This document shows, in pieces, positions 34,920-45,797 of a DNA stretch of 64,000 nucleotides. The stretch is from Citrus sinensis (lineage: Eukaryota > Streptophyta > Magnoliopsida > Sapindales > Rutaceae): the NCBI RefSeq assembly GCF_022201045.2, contig NC_068557.1, forward strand, positions 29,923,501-29,987,500, written 5' to 3'. How positions within the stretch are numbered: the stretch's first letter is position 1; each line of letters begins with the position of its first letter. The position numbers and the translations under genes are program-made. The notes beneath the pieces are model-generated. The model was given only the letters and a program-made list of their open reading frames with translations. It did no database searches and was not told the origin of the DNA.

Positions 34920-36722
34920 GCCCTGGTAGAATTTATGGTAGACCGAGCTGAGCCAGGGGAAAGAGATCGGGAGGAGCAACCGTTAGAGCAGGAGAAAACA
35001 GAAGGGGTGTGGTTAGTAATGGTTGACGGATCATGTAGTGAGCAAGGATCCGGAGCAGGAGTTGTAATACGGAGCCCAGAAGGATCCGAAATAACGTATG
35101 CAGTGAAGTTCGAATTTCAGCTCACGAACAACCAAGCTGAATATGAAGCCTTTATCACCGGGCTCGGACTCGCACACGCCTTAAAAGCAGAGAGGGTAGA
35201 AATTCGAGCAGATTCCCAATTGGTATGTAATCAGCTCAATGATCAGTTCCAGGCAAGGGGAGAGAAGATGGGCCTTTATTTGAAAAAGGCGAAGCAGATG
35301 GTCGGGCTTTTCCAAGAGGTGGAGGTAAAGCAGATATCCCGGAATGAGAATTACCAAGCGGATATGTTGGCTAGGATGGCTGCAATTGCAGACCCGAAAT
35401 TACCTAAGTCGGTTCCACTAGAGGTAAGGACCTCGCCGAGCATAGGGGAGGAAGTGGAGGTGATGAGAATAAGCACTGGAGAATCCTGGATGGACCCGAT
35501 TCGCGCGTATGTCCGCGACGGAGTTTTGCTTGAGGATAAAAGACAAGCAAGAAAGTTAAAATGCCGAGCAGCGAGGTACACGCTACTAGATAAAGTGCTG
35601 TACCGCCGAGGGTTCACCTTGCCCCTTTTGCGATGTGTGGATGATGAAGAGGCAGATTATGTACTAAGGGAGATTCATGAAGGAATTTGCGGCAATCACT
35701 CGGGAGCAAGAACTTTAGCCTTCAAAGCACTCCGGCAAGGGTTCTTCTGGCCAACCATGCACCAGGATGCAAAAAAGATGGCAAAAAACTGTAAAACGTG
35801 CCAAAGCTTCTCTGAGGTCCCCACACAACCCCCAGAAAAGCTGACCAATATGACATCCCCATGGCCTTTTGCACAATGGGGAATCGACTTGATTGGTCCG
35901 TTACCGAAAGGCCGAGGAGCGGCAACCCATGCCATTGTAGCAGTAGACTACTTCACCAAGTGGATAGAGGTGGGGGTCCTTAGCCAAATCACGGAGAGAA
36001 AGACAACGGATTTTATCTGGAAGAATATCATCTGCAGATATGGAATCCCTTATACCATCATCACCGATAATGGGAGGCAGTTTGACAACAACAACTTCAG
36101 AGAGTTTTGCCGAAACCTAGGGGTAGACCTGAAGTTCTGCACCCCCGGACACCCTCAGGCAAACGGACAAGTGGAAGCAGCCAACAAAGTGGTAAAGAAA
36201 CTCCTGAAAACTAGACTGGGAGAGAAGAAAGGAGCTTGGGTCGACGAGCTACCAGGAGTGTTGTGGGCTTACCGGACAACTCACAAAACCACTACAGGGG
36301 AAACCCCGTTTGCCTTAGCTTTTGGTCATGAGGCGGTAGTCCCAGCAGAAATTGGATTAGGAACACATCGGACGGAATACTTCAATGAGGAGCAAAATGG
36401 CGAGCAGATCTGCTTGAGCCTGGACCTGCTGGAGGAGAAAAGGGAAGGGGCCTCGCAGAAAGTGGCCCAGTGTCAGCAAAGGGTCACGCGTTATTACAAC
36501 AAGAACGTACGCGTGAGGCAGTTCCGAACAGAAGATTGGGTGCTCAGGAAGGTGAGCCAAAACACAAGGGATCCCAACCATGGAGCTCTTGGTCCGAAAT
36601 GGGAAGGCTCGTACAGGGTGATACGAGCAACTGGGCCAGGAGCCTACAAGCTGGCGTATCCAGACGGACGAGAGGTGAAGAGGTCGTGGAACGCCGAGCA
36701 CTTGAAAAAGTACTTCCAGTAA
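34920..36722 (+). pseudogene. Second RNase H and integrase of the LTR element
   Basis: This 3' third of pol is open from just after the TAA at 34917 to TAA at 36720-36722. A second, archaeal/plant-like RNase H occupies about 35010-35390 (VMVDGSCSEQGSGAGVVI, then NNQAEYEAFITGL and RADSQLV). The integrase follows, with an HHCC zinc finger (IHEGICGNHSG, then CKTCQSF) at about 35670-35810. Its DDE core lies at about 35880-36210 (WGIDLIGPLP, TDNGRQF, HPQANGQVEAANK). The C-terminal segment keeps LGPKWEGSYRV. It is marked broken because it is translated only as part of the disrupted upstream frame. Confidence 0.87.
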
Positions 36723-36885
36723 GCAAAGTGCTCCACTGGTTCTCATTTTGATAAGTTATTTCTGTTATGAGCACGGTGATTTGTGACACACACATATATC
36801 CCACACTTCTGTAACGCATTCGAAATTCAATAAAGATGAATTCAGTATGGAACCTTTCTGGTAACAAGCCCATTAAATGTCTACT

Positions 36886-37573
36886 AAGGCAACAAAGTGC
36901 CTGTTTCTGCTCGGTCAATGAAAGACCAGCAGCTAAAGCTACGAAAATTCTATTAAGGCAACAAAGTGCATGTTTCTGCTCGGTCAACGAAAGACCAGCA
37001 GCTAAAGCTACGAAAATTCTACTAAGGCAACAAAGTGCCTGTCTCTGCTCGGTCAACGAAAGACCAGCAGCTAAAGCTACGAAAATTCTACTAAGGCAAC
37101 AAAGCGTCTGTCTCTGCTCGGTCAACGAAAGACCAGCAGCTAAAGCTACGAAAATTCTACTAAGGCAACATAGTGCCTGTTTCTGCTCGGTCAACGAAAG
37201 ACCAGCAGCTAAAGCTACGAAAATTCTATTAAGGCAACAAAGTGTCTGTTTCTGCTCGGTCAATGAAAGACCAGCAGTTAAAGCTACGAAAATTCTACTA
37301 AGGCAACAAAGTGCCTGTTTCTGCTCGGTCAACGAAAGACCAGCAGCTAAAGCTACGAAAATTCTACTAAGGCAACATAGTGCCTGTTTCTGTTCGGTCA
37401 ACGAAAGACCAGCAGCTAAAGCTACGAAAATTCTACTAAGGCAAGTAAGTGCCTACCCCTGCTCGGTCACCGAAGACCAGCAGGCAATTTTGCGAAAATT
37501 TTACTAAGGCAAACGGGTGCCTATTCCTGTTCGATGCACTAAAGAACCAACAGGCAAAACCAGACAAGAAAGC
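36886..37573. repeat. 69-bp tandem repeat array inside the LTR element
   Basis: About eight near-identical 69-bp units start at 36886, 36955, 37024, 37093, 37162, 37231, 37300 and 37369. Two diverged units follow at 37438 and 37506. Since 69 is a multiple of three and the units hold no stop in one frame of each strand, both strands stay open over most of the array (23-residue repeats). It sits between the pol stop on the plus strand and the end of the antisense ORF. No coding role is supported. Confidence 0.93.
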
Positions 37574-37660
37574 CAATAGAGAGCATTCAAAAAAATTTTT
37601 GATATAAGTTCAAATGTTTACAAAGCAAATGAAAAATGTTGAATCTTTACAAAAATAGAC

Positions 37661-39774
37661 CTAAGGGTTAGGAGGATCAACGACCTCAGCAGGTGAAGGG
37701 TCAGCTATCTCGGGAGGTGGAAGGTCAACAATATCGGGAGGAGGAGGCACGGACCCCTGTCCCACTTCAAAAACACGCTGCCCAGCTTCTCCCTCCTGCA
37801 CCCCATCCAAAGGAGCCTCCACCTGCTCCTGCTCACCCTGCTCCTTATCTCCTTGGCCCACCTCAGCCATGTATCTCTCCACTCCAGCTTCCAGCTTGCT
37901 CATGTTGAGCTCGGGGTATTCTTCCTTAAGCACTAACATGATGCATTTATAGCTGAAAGCGACCCCAAAGTTATACTCGGCATCCAGCTGATCATCCATA
38001 TCAGCGGATTTGCCTTTTTCCTCAGCCAGCTGCTCACCCAGGGATTTGATCTCCCCCTCAAGGGCGGTCCTCAGAGTATCCCTTTCACTTTGAGCGGCCT
38101 GAAGATCGGACTTCAGATCACCTAACTCACCCTCAAGTTTCAAGGAAGTAGACTCAGCAACCGCAACTTTCTCCTCCAGCTCCGTATTCTGCTTGTTCAG
38201 CTCGGCCAGCTTCTCCTTGGAGCGATCAGCAGATTCAGCTTTCTTCTTCAACTCCTGATTGTCAGCTTGAAGCTTCCTCTCATGGCGGGCAGACCCGGTC
38301 TTGTAACACGAAATCATGGTGGCCAGCCTGAAGGAAACTCTTTGAACAGAAGCAGCTAACTCGGAGAGGTTCATACTCTCGATGTCCTTCACCATCTTGG
38401 GCCCCACCGATTTTTTGTAATCCTTCTGATACGAGCTCAGGTAGTCACCCTGATCCTGGGACGGAAGAGGAGAGGATCGGTCCCCAGACTGAATGCTGAC
38501 CTCAGGACTCTTATCAGAAGCTCTCTCACCACTACTCTTACGAGGTGGAGGAGGGGGCAGAGCAGGAACAGGCGCCTTAGAAGGACCGAGGCTGGTTCTC
38601 TTGGGAGGAGGGGGAGGGTTGCTGGAGCTGCTTGGAGCCCGACCACATTTTTTGGTCATCGCACTTAGGATCTTATTATCCATTCCAGCTGCTATGTCCA
38701 CTAAACCCGAACTGACCAGGCTTGTTGGTGACAGAAGGTCTTGACAGGTAGACGCGTTTACCAGAGCAGTTTCCACCTGGAGCAGAGGTCGGTCTTCAAG
38801 CCCCTTTATCAAACCCCACGACTCTGAAAGAACAAACAATGTTAAAGAACCCAATAAGTAACGAGTCGAGAAAGAGTATAGGCAAAAAATGAACGACCTG
38901 GGGTGACAAAATTTGTTGGAAAGTAAATATCACCACCCAACGAATGAGCTGCTGGACACCAAGCTCCCCCAGCAAAGAAGAATTTGTTCTTCCAATTTTT
39001 GCACGAGGAGGGGAAGTCGGTGATTGGTTTCCTCTTCGCAGAGCTCGACATGAAGTAATACCAGCCTACTTCCTTCGGGCTACTCCTCAGCTGGTATAGA
39101 TGCTTCACTTCAACGAGGGAGGGCTCCTCTGATCCACACCTCTTCCACAACACATACATAGCCGAGATAACCCTCCACCCATTGGGATGTAGCTGACCTG
39201 GGGCCAGGTGCATACCACCCAATATCTTAGCAAAATAACGTTGAAGGGACAGCCGAGCTCCCAATTTGAAGCTCTCCAGGTGCATCGTCACATACCCCTG
39301 CGGAGGCCGACTAGGGACGTCACCTTTTCCTGGAACTACCAGGAGAATCTCCGCAGGAATGTCGTAAAGGTTCCTCAGCTTGAACAGATCAGTTTGGGTG
39401 GTGGCACAAGCTGTGTAGTCAATAGGGTAAGAATCCGCCTCTACCCTATGACCAAGGTGCCTTCTCTGAGGAGGTCCCCTCGGTCCTGAACTGCTCCCCT
39501 CACCATCACCAACTCCTTCAGGGATCCCAACCCCATCAAAGCTGTGGTTCTCACCAGAGCCCGACGCAGGTCCACCTCTATTCCCTATAAGCTCTAGTTC
39601 GGGAGAAGGAGGGACAACCAAAGGGCGTGGGTACTCAAGAGTATCCCTGCCATGGGAAAGACCTACACTGCTGGAAGGACCTAAGAAATCGGTGGGTATT
39701 GGCACGTTGAGGCCCGAATCCCCTGATTCTTCATCGCCCTCATCAACAATTAACTTTCTTTTCCGGTTTGACAT
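37661..39774 (-). CDS. Antisense ORF of the LTR element (putative gypsy-type transposon protein)
   Basis: This reads opposite to gag-pol. ATG at 39774 opens 39774-38898; a 74-nt GT-AG interval (38824-38897) fits a plant intron; and 38823-37661 continues in phase to TAG, giving 679 aa. The N-terminus is basic then acidic and Ser/Pro-rich (MSNRKRKLIVDEGDEESGD). Residues about 150-270 include MHLESFKLGARLSLQRYFAK and LAPGQLHPNGWRVISAMYV, which resemble the domain known as putative gypsy type transposon (PF04195). The second exon has a proline-rich part, a coiled coil of about 110 residues, and a repetitive PPPDIVDLPPPEIADPSP tail. No stop or frameshift interrupts it, unlike gag-pol. The function of such Tat-lineage antisense ORFs is not established, and splicing is inferred. 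Confidence 0.75.
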
Positions 39775-40389
39775 ATCGGAATCCCAAAAGAAAGCAAAGA
39801 AAACTCGAATATACGGATACAAAATGGGGCAACACGGAACCCAATCAACAACAACCAGAAAAGAGATTAAAAGCAGTACCTGAAATTAACTGGCCCTGAT
39901 AGCGCTGCCGTGACAGAGAAAAAACCGACAAGTAGAAACTCCGGACGCAGGAAGTGTGAGTAAAGTTCAGAAAGCAGGCTGGTTAACGGTGGAGAAACGG
40001 ATAAACAAAGCGATGAGGATTTCAACCTAGGGATTTGAAGTGAAAAGGGAAAAATAGAAGCATTTAAGTGATGAGGATGCCAGCTCACTCACCACATATC
40101 GAGGGTGGATAGCCCGTCGTTTCAAATTTCAAATACGAAGAGTCTGGTGATGCCACGTCACTAACCGTTACAAGAGGCCAGGATAGATGTAAGCCCAGAT
40201 ACGCAATGGACATGTTCACTCAGGCCCATGCTCAGGTCGGAGTCTCCCCAGAAGAAAAACGGTACATCAGGTCAGGCCCATCCCAATAAATAGAGGAGCA
40301 GATGAGAAGCTCCCCGGGTTGGTGAGATTTGACCATCAGTTTCTACTCTTAACTCATTTCACTCGCCAGACCAGAAACTGGGGGACTGG
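39775..40389. other. Region between antisense ORF and 3' LTR, with polypurine tract
   Basis: It should contain the antisense promoter and leader. The purine-rich stretch GAAACTGGGGGACTGG at 40374-40389, directly against the 3' LTR, is the likely polypurine tract that primes plus-strand synthesis. No other feature was recognised. Confidence 0.6.
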
Positions 40390-41109
40390 TGTTGAGTACA
40401 TAAAAGCTCCAGGTCGGCCATGCTACTATTTCCACTCCGGCATGGATCACCTCGGCCAAATGGTATGAGCAGAACGCGAGATGAACACGAGCCAACCAGA
40501 GACGGGTACCGGCCAGGGTAATGTACCGACCAGAATCATATACCGAGCCGGCACCAATTCCCCAAAAAGCGGGAACACGATCCCACAGAATCGCGGTAGT
40601 TGCGCTTTTCCCAGAACCGTTGTGGGAGATGCGAGATCCCACGTTTGCCCACAATGTAGCAGTTAAAATCCCATGAGAGGCTACCACTACCCGAAAAAGG
40701 GGGGGATGAAGAGTGAGTGAGAACGTGGGACAACGTCTATAAAAGAAGAAGAAACCGATGAAGGAAGGGGACCGAAAAAATTGAGGGAGGAAAAACGCTG
40801 TCAAATTGCAACCAGGCCATTTTCTTACAAATCTCGAATAATTTAGAAACCATTTTTTTTGCACTGTTTTCCCGTAAATACCTTGAGCTAACTTAGGCAT
40901 CGGAGGGTTTACGCCGGCACAACCACCGGCGTCTCTGATCCATTTTTAGTGAGCGCAGGTCTATTGAGGGAAAGGAGGACGATTCCAATCCCAGTGGTTC
41001 GAGCAAACATTAGATAACACAAGCGTTGGTGAAAGAATCTAATCAGTCAAAGGCGTGCAGATTGGAGGAATCTGGTCGGTCAAAGGGCGAGCAGATTTAA
41101 GCATCAACA
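40390..41109 (+). repeat. 3' LTR
   Basis: This 720-bp repeat is equal in length to the 5' copy and begins TGTTGAGTAC. A TATA-like box lies at 40738-40745. It is followed directly by the CCTAT target duplication at 41110-41114. Confidence 0.95.
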
Positions 41110-41307
41110 CCTATTATTACTCTTCCTTTTACACTTGCAAGTCAAAAGTTTCTAGAGAAAGAACAAATACAGTGACAACTGATATTAAAAAAAGACCTGC
41201 ACCAAAATATATATATATATATTTAAAAGAAAAATGAAATACTATAACTTGATTAACAAAAATGAGGACTCTGTATTTTATGTACTAAAATGAGAGTTCA
41301 ATTATCA

Positions 41308-44265
41308 TTAAGTATAAATATTTTTGTCAACAGGTTCTCCTTGTAATTCCACATTGCTAACTACAGGAATTTTTTCATAAGCAACAATCTCTCTAAACCT
41401 CCTGGGAAGAATACACCGACCACCATTTTGTTGCTGCAAATAAATAAGAGCAGCAAACAGCAGACCACCACAGGGTATGATAATGTCCCAAGCTGTGGAG
41501 TAAAAATCCATCTTGGGATTTGCATAAATGTAAGACCAATCAGGGTACCAACTGGAAGTATTAGCCCTGTAAAGATCATAAGCATGAGGCAACAGTCGAA
41601 CAACGGTTGTTCCAATGTAGAAAGGAGCAGCCATGGTCTTTTCTGTTGAGTTGTTGAACATGTTGAACAGAATCTGTGGGAGCAAAAAACCATCAAGAAT
41701 CAACCCACCATAGGATTTGAGATCAGCCCAAAGAGAATGCTGCCAGTTTAAGCGCACCCGGCGAGGGTGGAGAGGTTGTATATGACGATGTACAATATAT
41801 GGACCATGGTAAGAATTCCTCGATCGATACACAACCCAAGCACTCAACCCACCAGCAATATACAATGGTAAAGTTGCATATAGAACTTTCCTCTCGGAAA
41901 TCCATGTTTCATTTTGACTTCCATTGCCTTGTCTAGCAGACCAAGTAAGTTGGAGAAGGCGGAACTGCAGAAGGAAAGCTACCATTGTTACCATCCTTAC
42001 AATTATTTCATTTGCTTCGAGCCATCCACCACTACCAAGAAAAAGATTCTGCTGGTTATGATTGGCCTTGAATAAGGCCTCAAAGTTCAACAGCAAAGGA
42101 ATCATGTACCCGAGAGTAAGAATGATGAGCATCACAACAGATATGAAAGGAAGCACACCAGGGTGCTTCTTAACATAGAAGAGCTGCAAGCCAACAAAGA
42201 AACATGCAACTGTATTCAATATAAGAGCCATAGTAATCTCTAAATCCATTCTCCAAACAGATTCCTTAGCTTGGCTTGTGTAAATTGAACTGGAAAACAA
42301 TTCGAGACGTCCAAAATAAAGAGAGTCTGACTTCTGCCGTGTGCTTTCAATTGTTCCCTTGACATTTTCACTGTCCTCTTCGTTCAATGCACGAAACTGG
42401 AAATTGACATCAATCTCACAATCCAGAGAATCATTTTTTGCCAATTTCATTTGTTGATGACTTGGCCTCAAATTGCGACACCCTCTCATGCACAAGACAC
42501 CTGTATCCCTATCATACACTCCTTCAGCTGAAATTTCTATTGCTTCAGATATCTCACTACCACCAAACATGAAACCAGATGGAGGCACGATACTCATCTT
42601 GTAGCTAATGTTCTGCATATTGTGCTGGTTATTTGGCTTAAAAGCAAACACAGTATACCTCTGCAATGGCGGCAAATGCAAGTGTCCAGACAGCGGGTGC
42701 TGATATAAGTGATCACCCACAAACAGCGGAGAAGCAAAACCATGGGATATTTGTCCGTTGCTATTTTTTACATACATACTAAACCTCATGTCCACAGAAT
42801 TCACATCGGGGTACGTCTTTCCCTTGTGTTTAACATTATTCTTAATTGCACAAGATTTCCTAGCAACATCTACCAGAGTGTACCGGTACTTGAAACCGGA
42901 GAGACCCATTAATACTTCCTGAGAACTTTGAAACCCAATTTTATCAAAATATCCCGGATCATGCTCACTTTTGTTGCTCCAAATTTGCCCTAAAATTGTA
43001 CTCCTATTTCTAACAGAGAAAACTGTAGGAAATCTCAAATTAAACCTAACCGAGCAATCTCCAACGTAAGCATTAGTTATAATTTGAGTGAAATTCAAGA
43101 TTCGGCATGCGACGCCATGCAGCTGGTTCTTCTCGTCATCCCATACACCTTCAGCAATCAACGTGGTCTTAGGGTCAAAAGGAAATGTTGCACGAATAAT
43201 GCTGGAGTTCAGAAACCCCAGTAACATCACCATTTTTTGTTTCTCAACACACCTAATCTTTCTTAAAAGCAGAGCACTTGGTAAATAATCAACGTTCTCT
43301 GTAACAGGACTGCAACTAACATTTCCACCACTATAACACGCACTATTAAAAGCCAATTCAAACTTAAAATTACCAAAACCAAACACCGAACACACACCTT
43401 GATCAGCATCACTCACAGACAAACTCTTGTCTCTATCAAGTCCATCCTCAAAATCACTTTCATTTCCTTTATCTATCAATGTAAACTCATAAGACCTCTC
43501 CTCAAGCTTAGCCACACCTAATATCGAGACCGGCTTAAAGTAACTCTCACTACCTTCAAAATCCAAACTTTCCAAAACCCCACTAACCAAGCTATCAAAA
43601 ACACTCAAATTGAATTTTCTAGAATAATTAAGCTTCAAAACCACATTAAGATTATTGGATTTACCTGAATTTATACGATTGGATCCTGATCCAACCATAC
43701 AAAGCTTCCCATCAGCTTCGGACCAGAAACCACTTAGCCAAAAGCTCGCCGATCCACGCCGCAACGGAATCCTCGGCCCTCGAAATTTAACCATCCGTAA
43801 TCTACGGAACCTTATATTAGCGTCATCTTTGGGGGAGATCATAAGACTCAATCGTGCTTCGAGTTTGAACACGGTACTGTTAACTGTTTTACCGTCAATG
43901 TGGGGGACAAAAGCGACGGAATTCGGCCAGATGGTCTGATGAGAAATGAAAAGGGGGTCGCCGCCGGCGAAAAACGCGGTGGTGAAGCGAAGGGATGAAG
44001 GGGAGGCAGGGAAGTTGGTTCGGTCGAGAAGTGGTTCGGGGACTATGTGGTTGCAGTGTTTGGAGTATTGGATTTGTGAGTTTACGGTGGTGGGATTTGG
44101 AATGTAAGATTCGCAAAATGTCGTGAGGAGGGAGAAGGACATGCCCAAAAGGAGGAGGAGGCTGCGGCGCTGGCGCTGGCGCTGGCGCTGGAAATGATTC
44201 GATCGCCATTTTGGGGTTTTTGGAGGGTTTATCTGGGAAAGTTGAGGAACGGAAATTATCTCCAT
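41308..44265 (-). CDS. DUF2921 membrane protein
   Basis: This is a single-exon, 985-aa plant protein of the DUF2921 family, whose role is not firmly known. Residues about 33-50 form a hydrophobic signal-like segment (RSLLLLLGMSFSLLTTFCESY). A large, probably lumenal or extracellular region follows with two similar halves, each with YFD/EG-type beta-rich segments and several paired cysteines. From about residue 690 onward there are six or more hydrophobic helices, such as ALILNTVACFFVGLQLFYV, FISVVMLIILTLGYMIPLLL and IIIPCGGLLFAALIYL. The C-terminus is cytosolic-like and basic, with RCILPRRFREIVAYEKIP. A 6-bp repeat at the N-terminus encodes an Arg-Gln run at residues 27-34. The start used is the first ATG; one inside the signal-like segment is an alternative. 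From memory, Arabidopsis At4g21700 and At1g52780 are relatives. Confidence 0.86.
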   Translation of the reverse strand: MEIISVPQLSQINPPKTPKWRSNHFQRQRQRQRRSLLLLLGMSFSLLTTFCESYIPNPTTVNSQIQYSKHCNHIVPEPLLDRTNFPASPSSLRFTTAFFAGGDPLFISHQTIWPNSVAFVPHIDGKTVNSTVFKLEARLSLMISPKDDANIRFRRLRMVKFRGPRIPLRRGSASFWLSGFWSEADGKLCMVGSGSNRINSGKSNNLNVVLKLNYSRKFNLSVFDSLVSGVLESLDFEGSESYFKPVSILGVAKLEERSYEFTLIDKGNESDFEDGLDRDKSLSVSDADQGVCSVFGFGNFKFELAFNSACYSGGNVSCSPVTENVDYLPSALLLRKIRCVEKQKMVMLLGFLNSSIIRATFPFDPKTTLIAEGVWDDEKNQLHGVACRILNFTQIITNAYVGDCSVRFNLRFPTVFSVRNRSTILGQIWSNKSEHDPGYFDKIGFQSSQEVLMGLSGFKYRYTLVDVARKSCAIKNNVKHKGKTYPDVNSVDMRFSMYVKNSNGQISHGFASPLFVGDHLYQHPLSGHLHLPPLQRYTVFAFKPNNQHNMQNISYKMSIVPPSGFMFGGSEISEAIEISAEGVYDRDTGVLCMRGCRNLRPSHQQMKLAKNDSLDCEIDVNFQFRALNEEDSENVKGTIESTRQKSDSLYFGRLELFSSSIYTSQAKESVWRMDLEITMALILNTVACFFVGLQLFYVKKHPGVLPFISVVMLIILTLGYMIPLLLNFEALFKANHNQQNLFLGSGGWLEANEIIVRMVTMVAFLLQFRLLQLTWSARQGNGSQNETWISERKVLYATLPLYIAGGLSAWVVYRSRNSYHGPYIVHRHIQPLHPRRVRLNWQHSLWADLKSYGGLILDGFLLPQILFNMFNNSTEKTMAAPFYIGTTVVRLLPHAYDLYRANTSSWYPDWSYIYANPKMDFYSTAWDIIIPCGGLLFAALIYLQQQNGGRCILPRRFREIVAYEKIPVVSNVELQGEPVDKNIYT

Positions 44266-45797
44266 CGGTGATGGTATCGCCCCTTACCCCCCCGATACTA
44301 ACGGAGATGGGTGTAACAGAAGCTGAACGAATCAACTCATCTGCAAGAATTTTAGATTTGTATATTTATTTTTATATTTATAGGTGGCTTGGTAAAAAAT
44401 GCTTTTTCGAGAAGCACTTATTACCAAGAAATGTCCATGCTTAATTTTTTTTTTATTTTTTTAAAGAATATACATAGTTTCATATGATTTATCTCCTTTT
44501 TTTTTTCGATTAAAACCATAATTATCTTTTGAGTGAAAATGGAAACGTAAAAGTTTGCTTTGGGTAATTGGGTGTGAGCAAGACAATAATGTGATCGTAT
44601 GTCAGAATCATGCCTCGTGTGCAGCGCAGAAAATGAAAGGCAATAAATAACCTCATACTCCAAAAGGAAATAAAGGGGGGGGCGGGGGAACATTAAATAA
44701 TACACCTCTTAATTACAATATTCTACAAATGCAGGAAGGTTGTTTGTCGGTCGCATAATAATAAGAACAGCGTATCAATTAATTTACTTTCATATATATA
44801 GCCATTAGCCGGCTCCTTTTTTTAAGTTATTGAAAAGTGCTGTAGCTGCCCATCTGGCGATGGTAAAACGTGTGTTTAACATGTTTTTTCGGGTTAAGAC
44901 TTTTTTTTCTTTTTTCTTTTTTTTATCCGGCCAAAAAAAACTTTGAATTTTATCATTTTAATTTTTTTTATTTTGCTTTATAAATTTTATGGCTTGTAAA
45001 TTATTATTTTTTTGTTAGTTTAGGATTCAGAAGTTGGATTCAAAAGATTTAAAACTTTAAATACATATCATAAGTGGGTTAAATACATGTTAAAATATGT
45101 ATTTTTAATTAAAATAATATTTTTTTTATATAAAAAAAAAAATTAATCAGTTCTCGAGCTTTCGGACCAGACTGTGGCTTCATCTGAATATGCTCGGATT
45201 GGGCCAAACCTTTCCCAAAAAACACCTGGTCTCAAGTCTGGCCGAGTTTTTCTGCTATCCTGAAGCCTACGCCCTGGTCTAAGTAATCTTGAGTTACGTG
45301 CTCTGTGTTGCAGCTTTAACAGTGGCTGGTTTCACATTATCCTCACTTGGTGGCGTCAATGAAAGCCTGTTTTAGTCAAACTCATGGATGAAAATGAAAT
45401 TATATTAGTAATTTTGAGCGGCGACATTGAACTTGCGGCTCCTTTCCAAAGCTTTTCTATGGCTGCATTGTCCTTGCCTCTGGAATTTTAAATTTTAAAG
45501 TAACTATCACAGAGAGATCATCCAGCTGCATAAGGCATCATTGTTACAAAGATCTTAAGGCACACCACTGCGACCATTGTTTCTTCATTATTGTACATTG
45601 TGATACACCATATATTACAGCAGCAAACGCTTATTCAACCAATCTTATAATACAAATTCAACGCCCATGTAAACAGAGCACAGAAGAAACACAAGCATAT
45701 TTTGTTATTTTACATTTTAATTCACACGATAGGAATGTGTTCATAAGGTAAATGCGAGTTCTTTTAATTATTTGAACCCGTGAAGGGCATTCATTTT
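44266..45797. other. Spacer between the DUF2921 and PHO2 genes
   Basis: At the left it holds the DUF2921 promoter; at the right, about 250-300 bases are probably PHO2 3' UTR. Poly-T and poly-A runs are common between 44890 and 45140. No gene was recognised. Confidence 0.5.

Larger units (their letters stand above)
30257..41109 (+). mobile_element. Full-length Ty3/gypsy LTR retrotransposon, Tat-type, coding-defective
   Basis: A 10,853-bp element is bounded by two 720-bp direct LTRs and flanked by a perfect 5-bp target duplication, CCTAT (30252-30256 and 41110-41114). LTRs begin TG and end CA. Order inside is primer-binding site, gag, protease, reverse transcriptase, RNase H, a second RNase H, integrase, a tandem-repeat block, then an antisense ORF before the 3' LTR. 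Integrase after RNase H places it in Ty3/gypsy. The extra RNase H and the downstream antisense ORF are, to my knowledge, features of the plant Tat lineage (Ogre, Retand and Grande relatives). The LTRs differ at about 10 of 720 sites, so insertion is recent, on the order of 0.5-1 million years at commonly used plant rates. Several stops and frameshifts make gag-pol non-functional. Confidence 0.95.

Noticed and set aside
36886-37573. CRISPR-like array or repetitive protein gene
   Set aside because: The 69-bp units are contiguous without spacers, and the long frames on both strands only reflect a unit length divisible by three.
43895-44335. 146-codon minus-strand ORF overlapping the DUF2921 start
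   Set aside because: Alternative frame of the same GC-rich coding region; its proline-rich composition has no family match.
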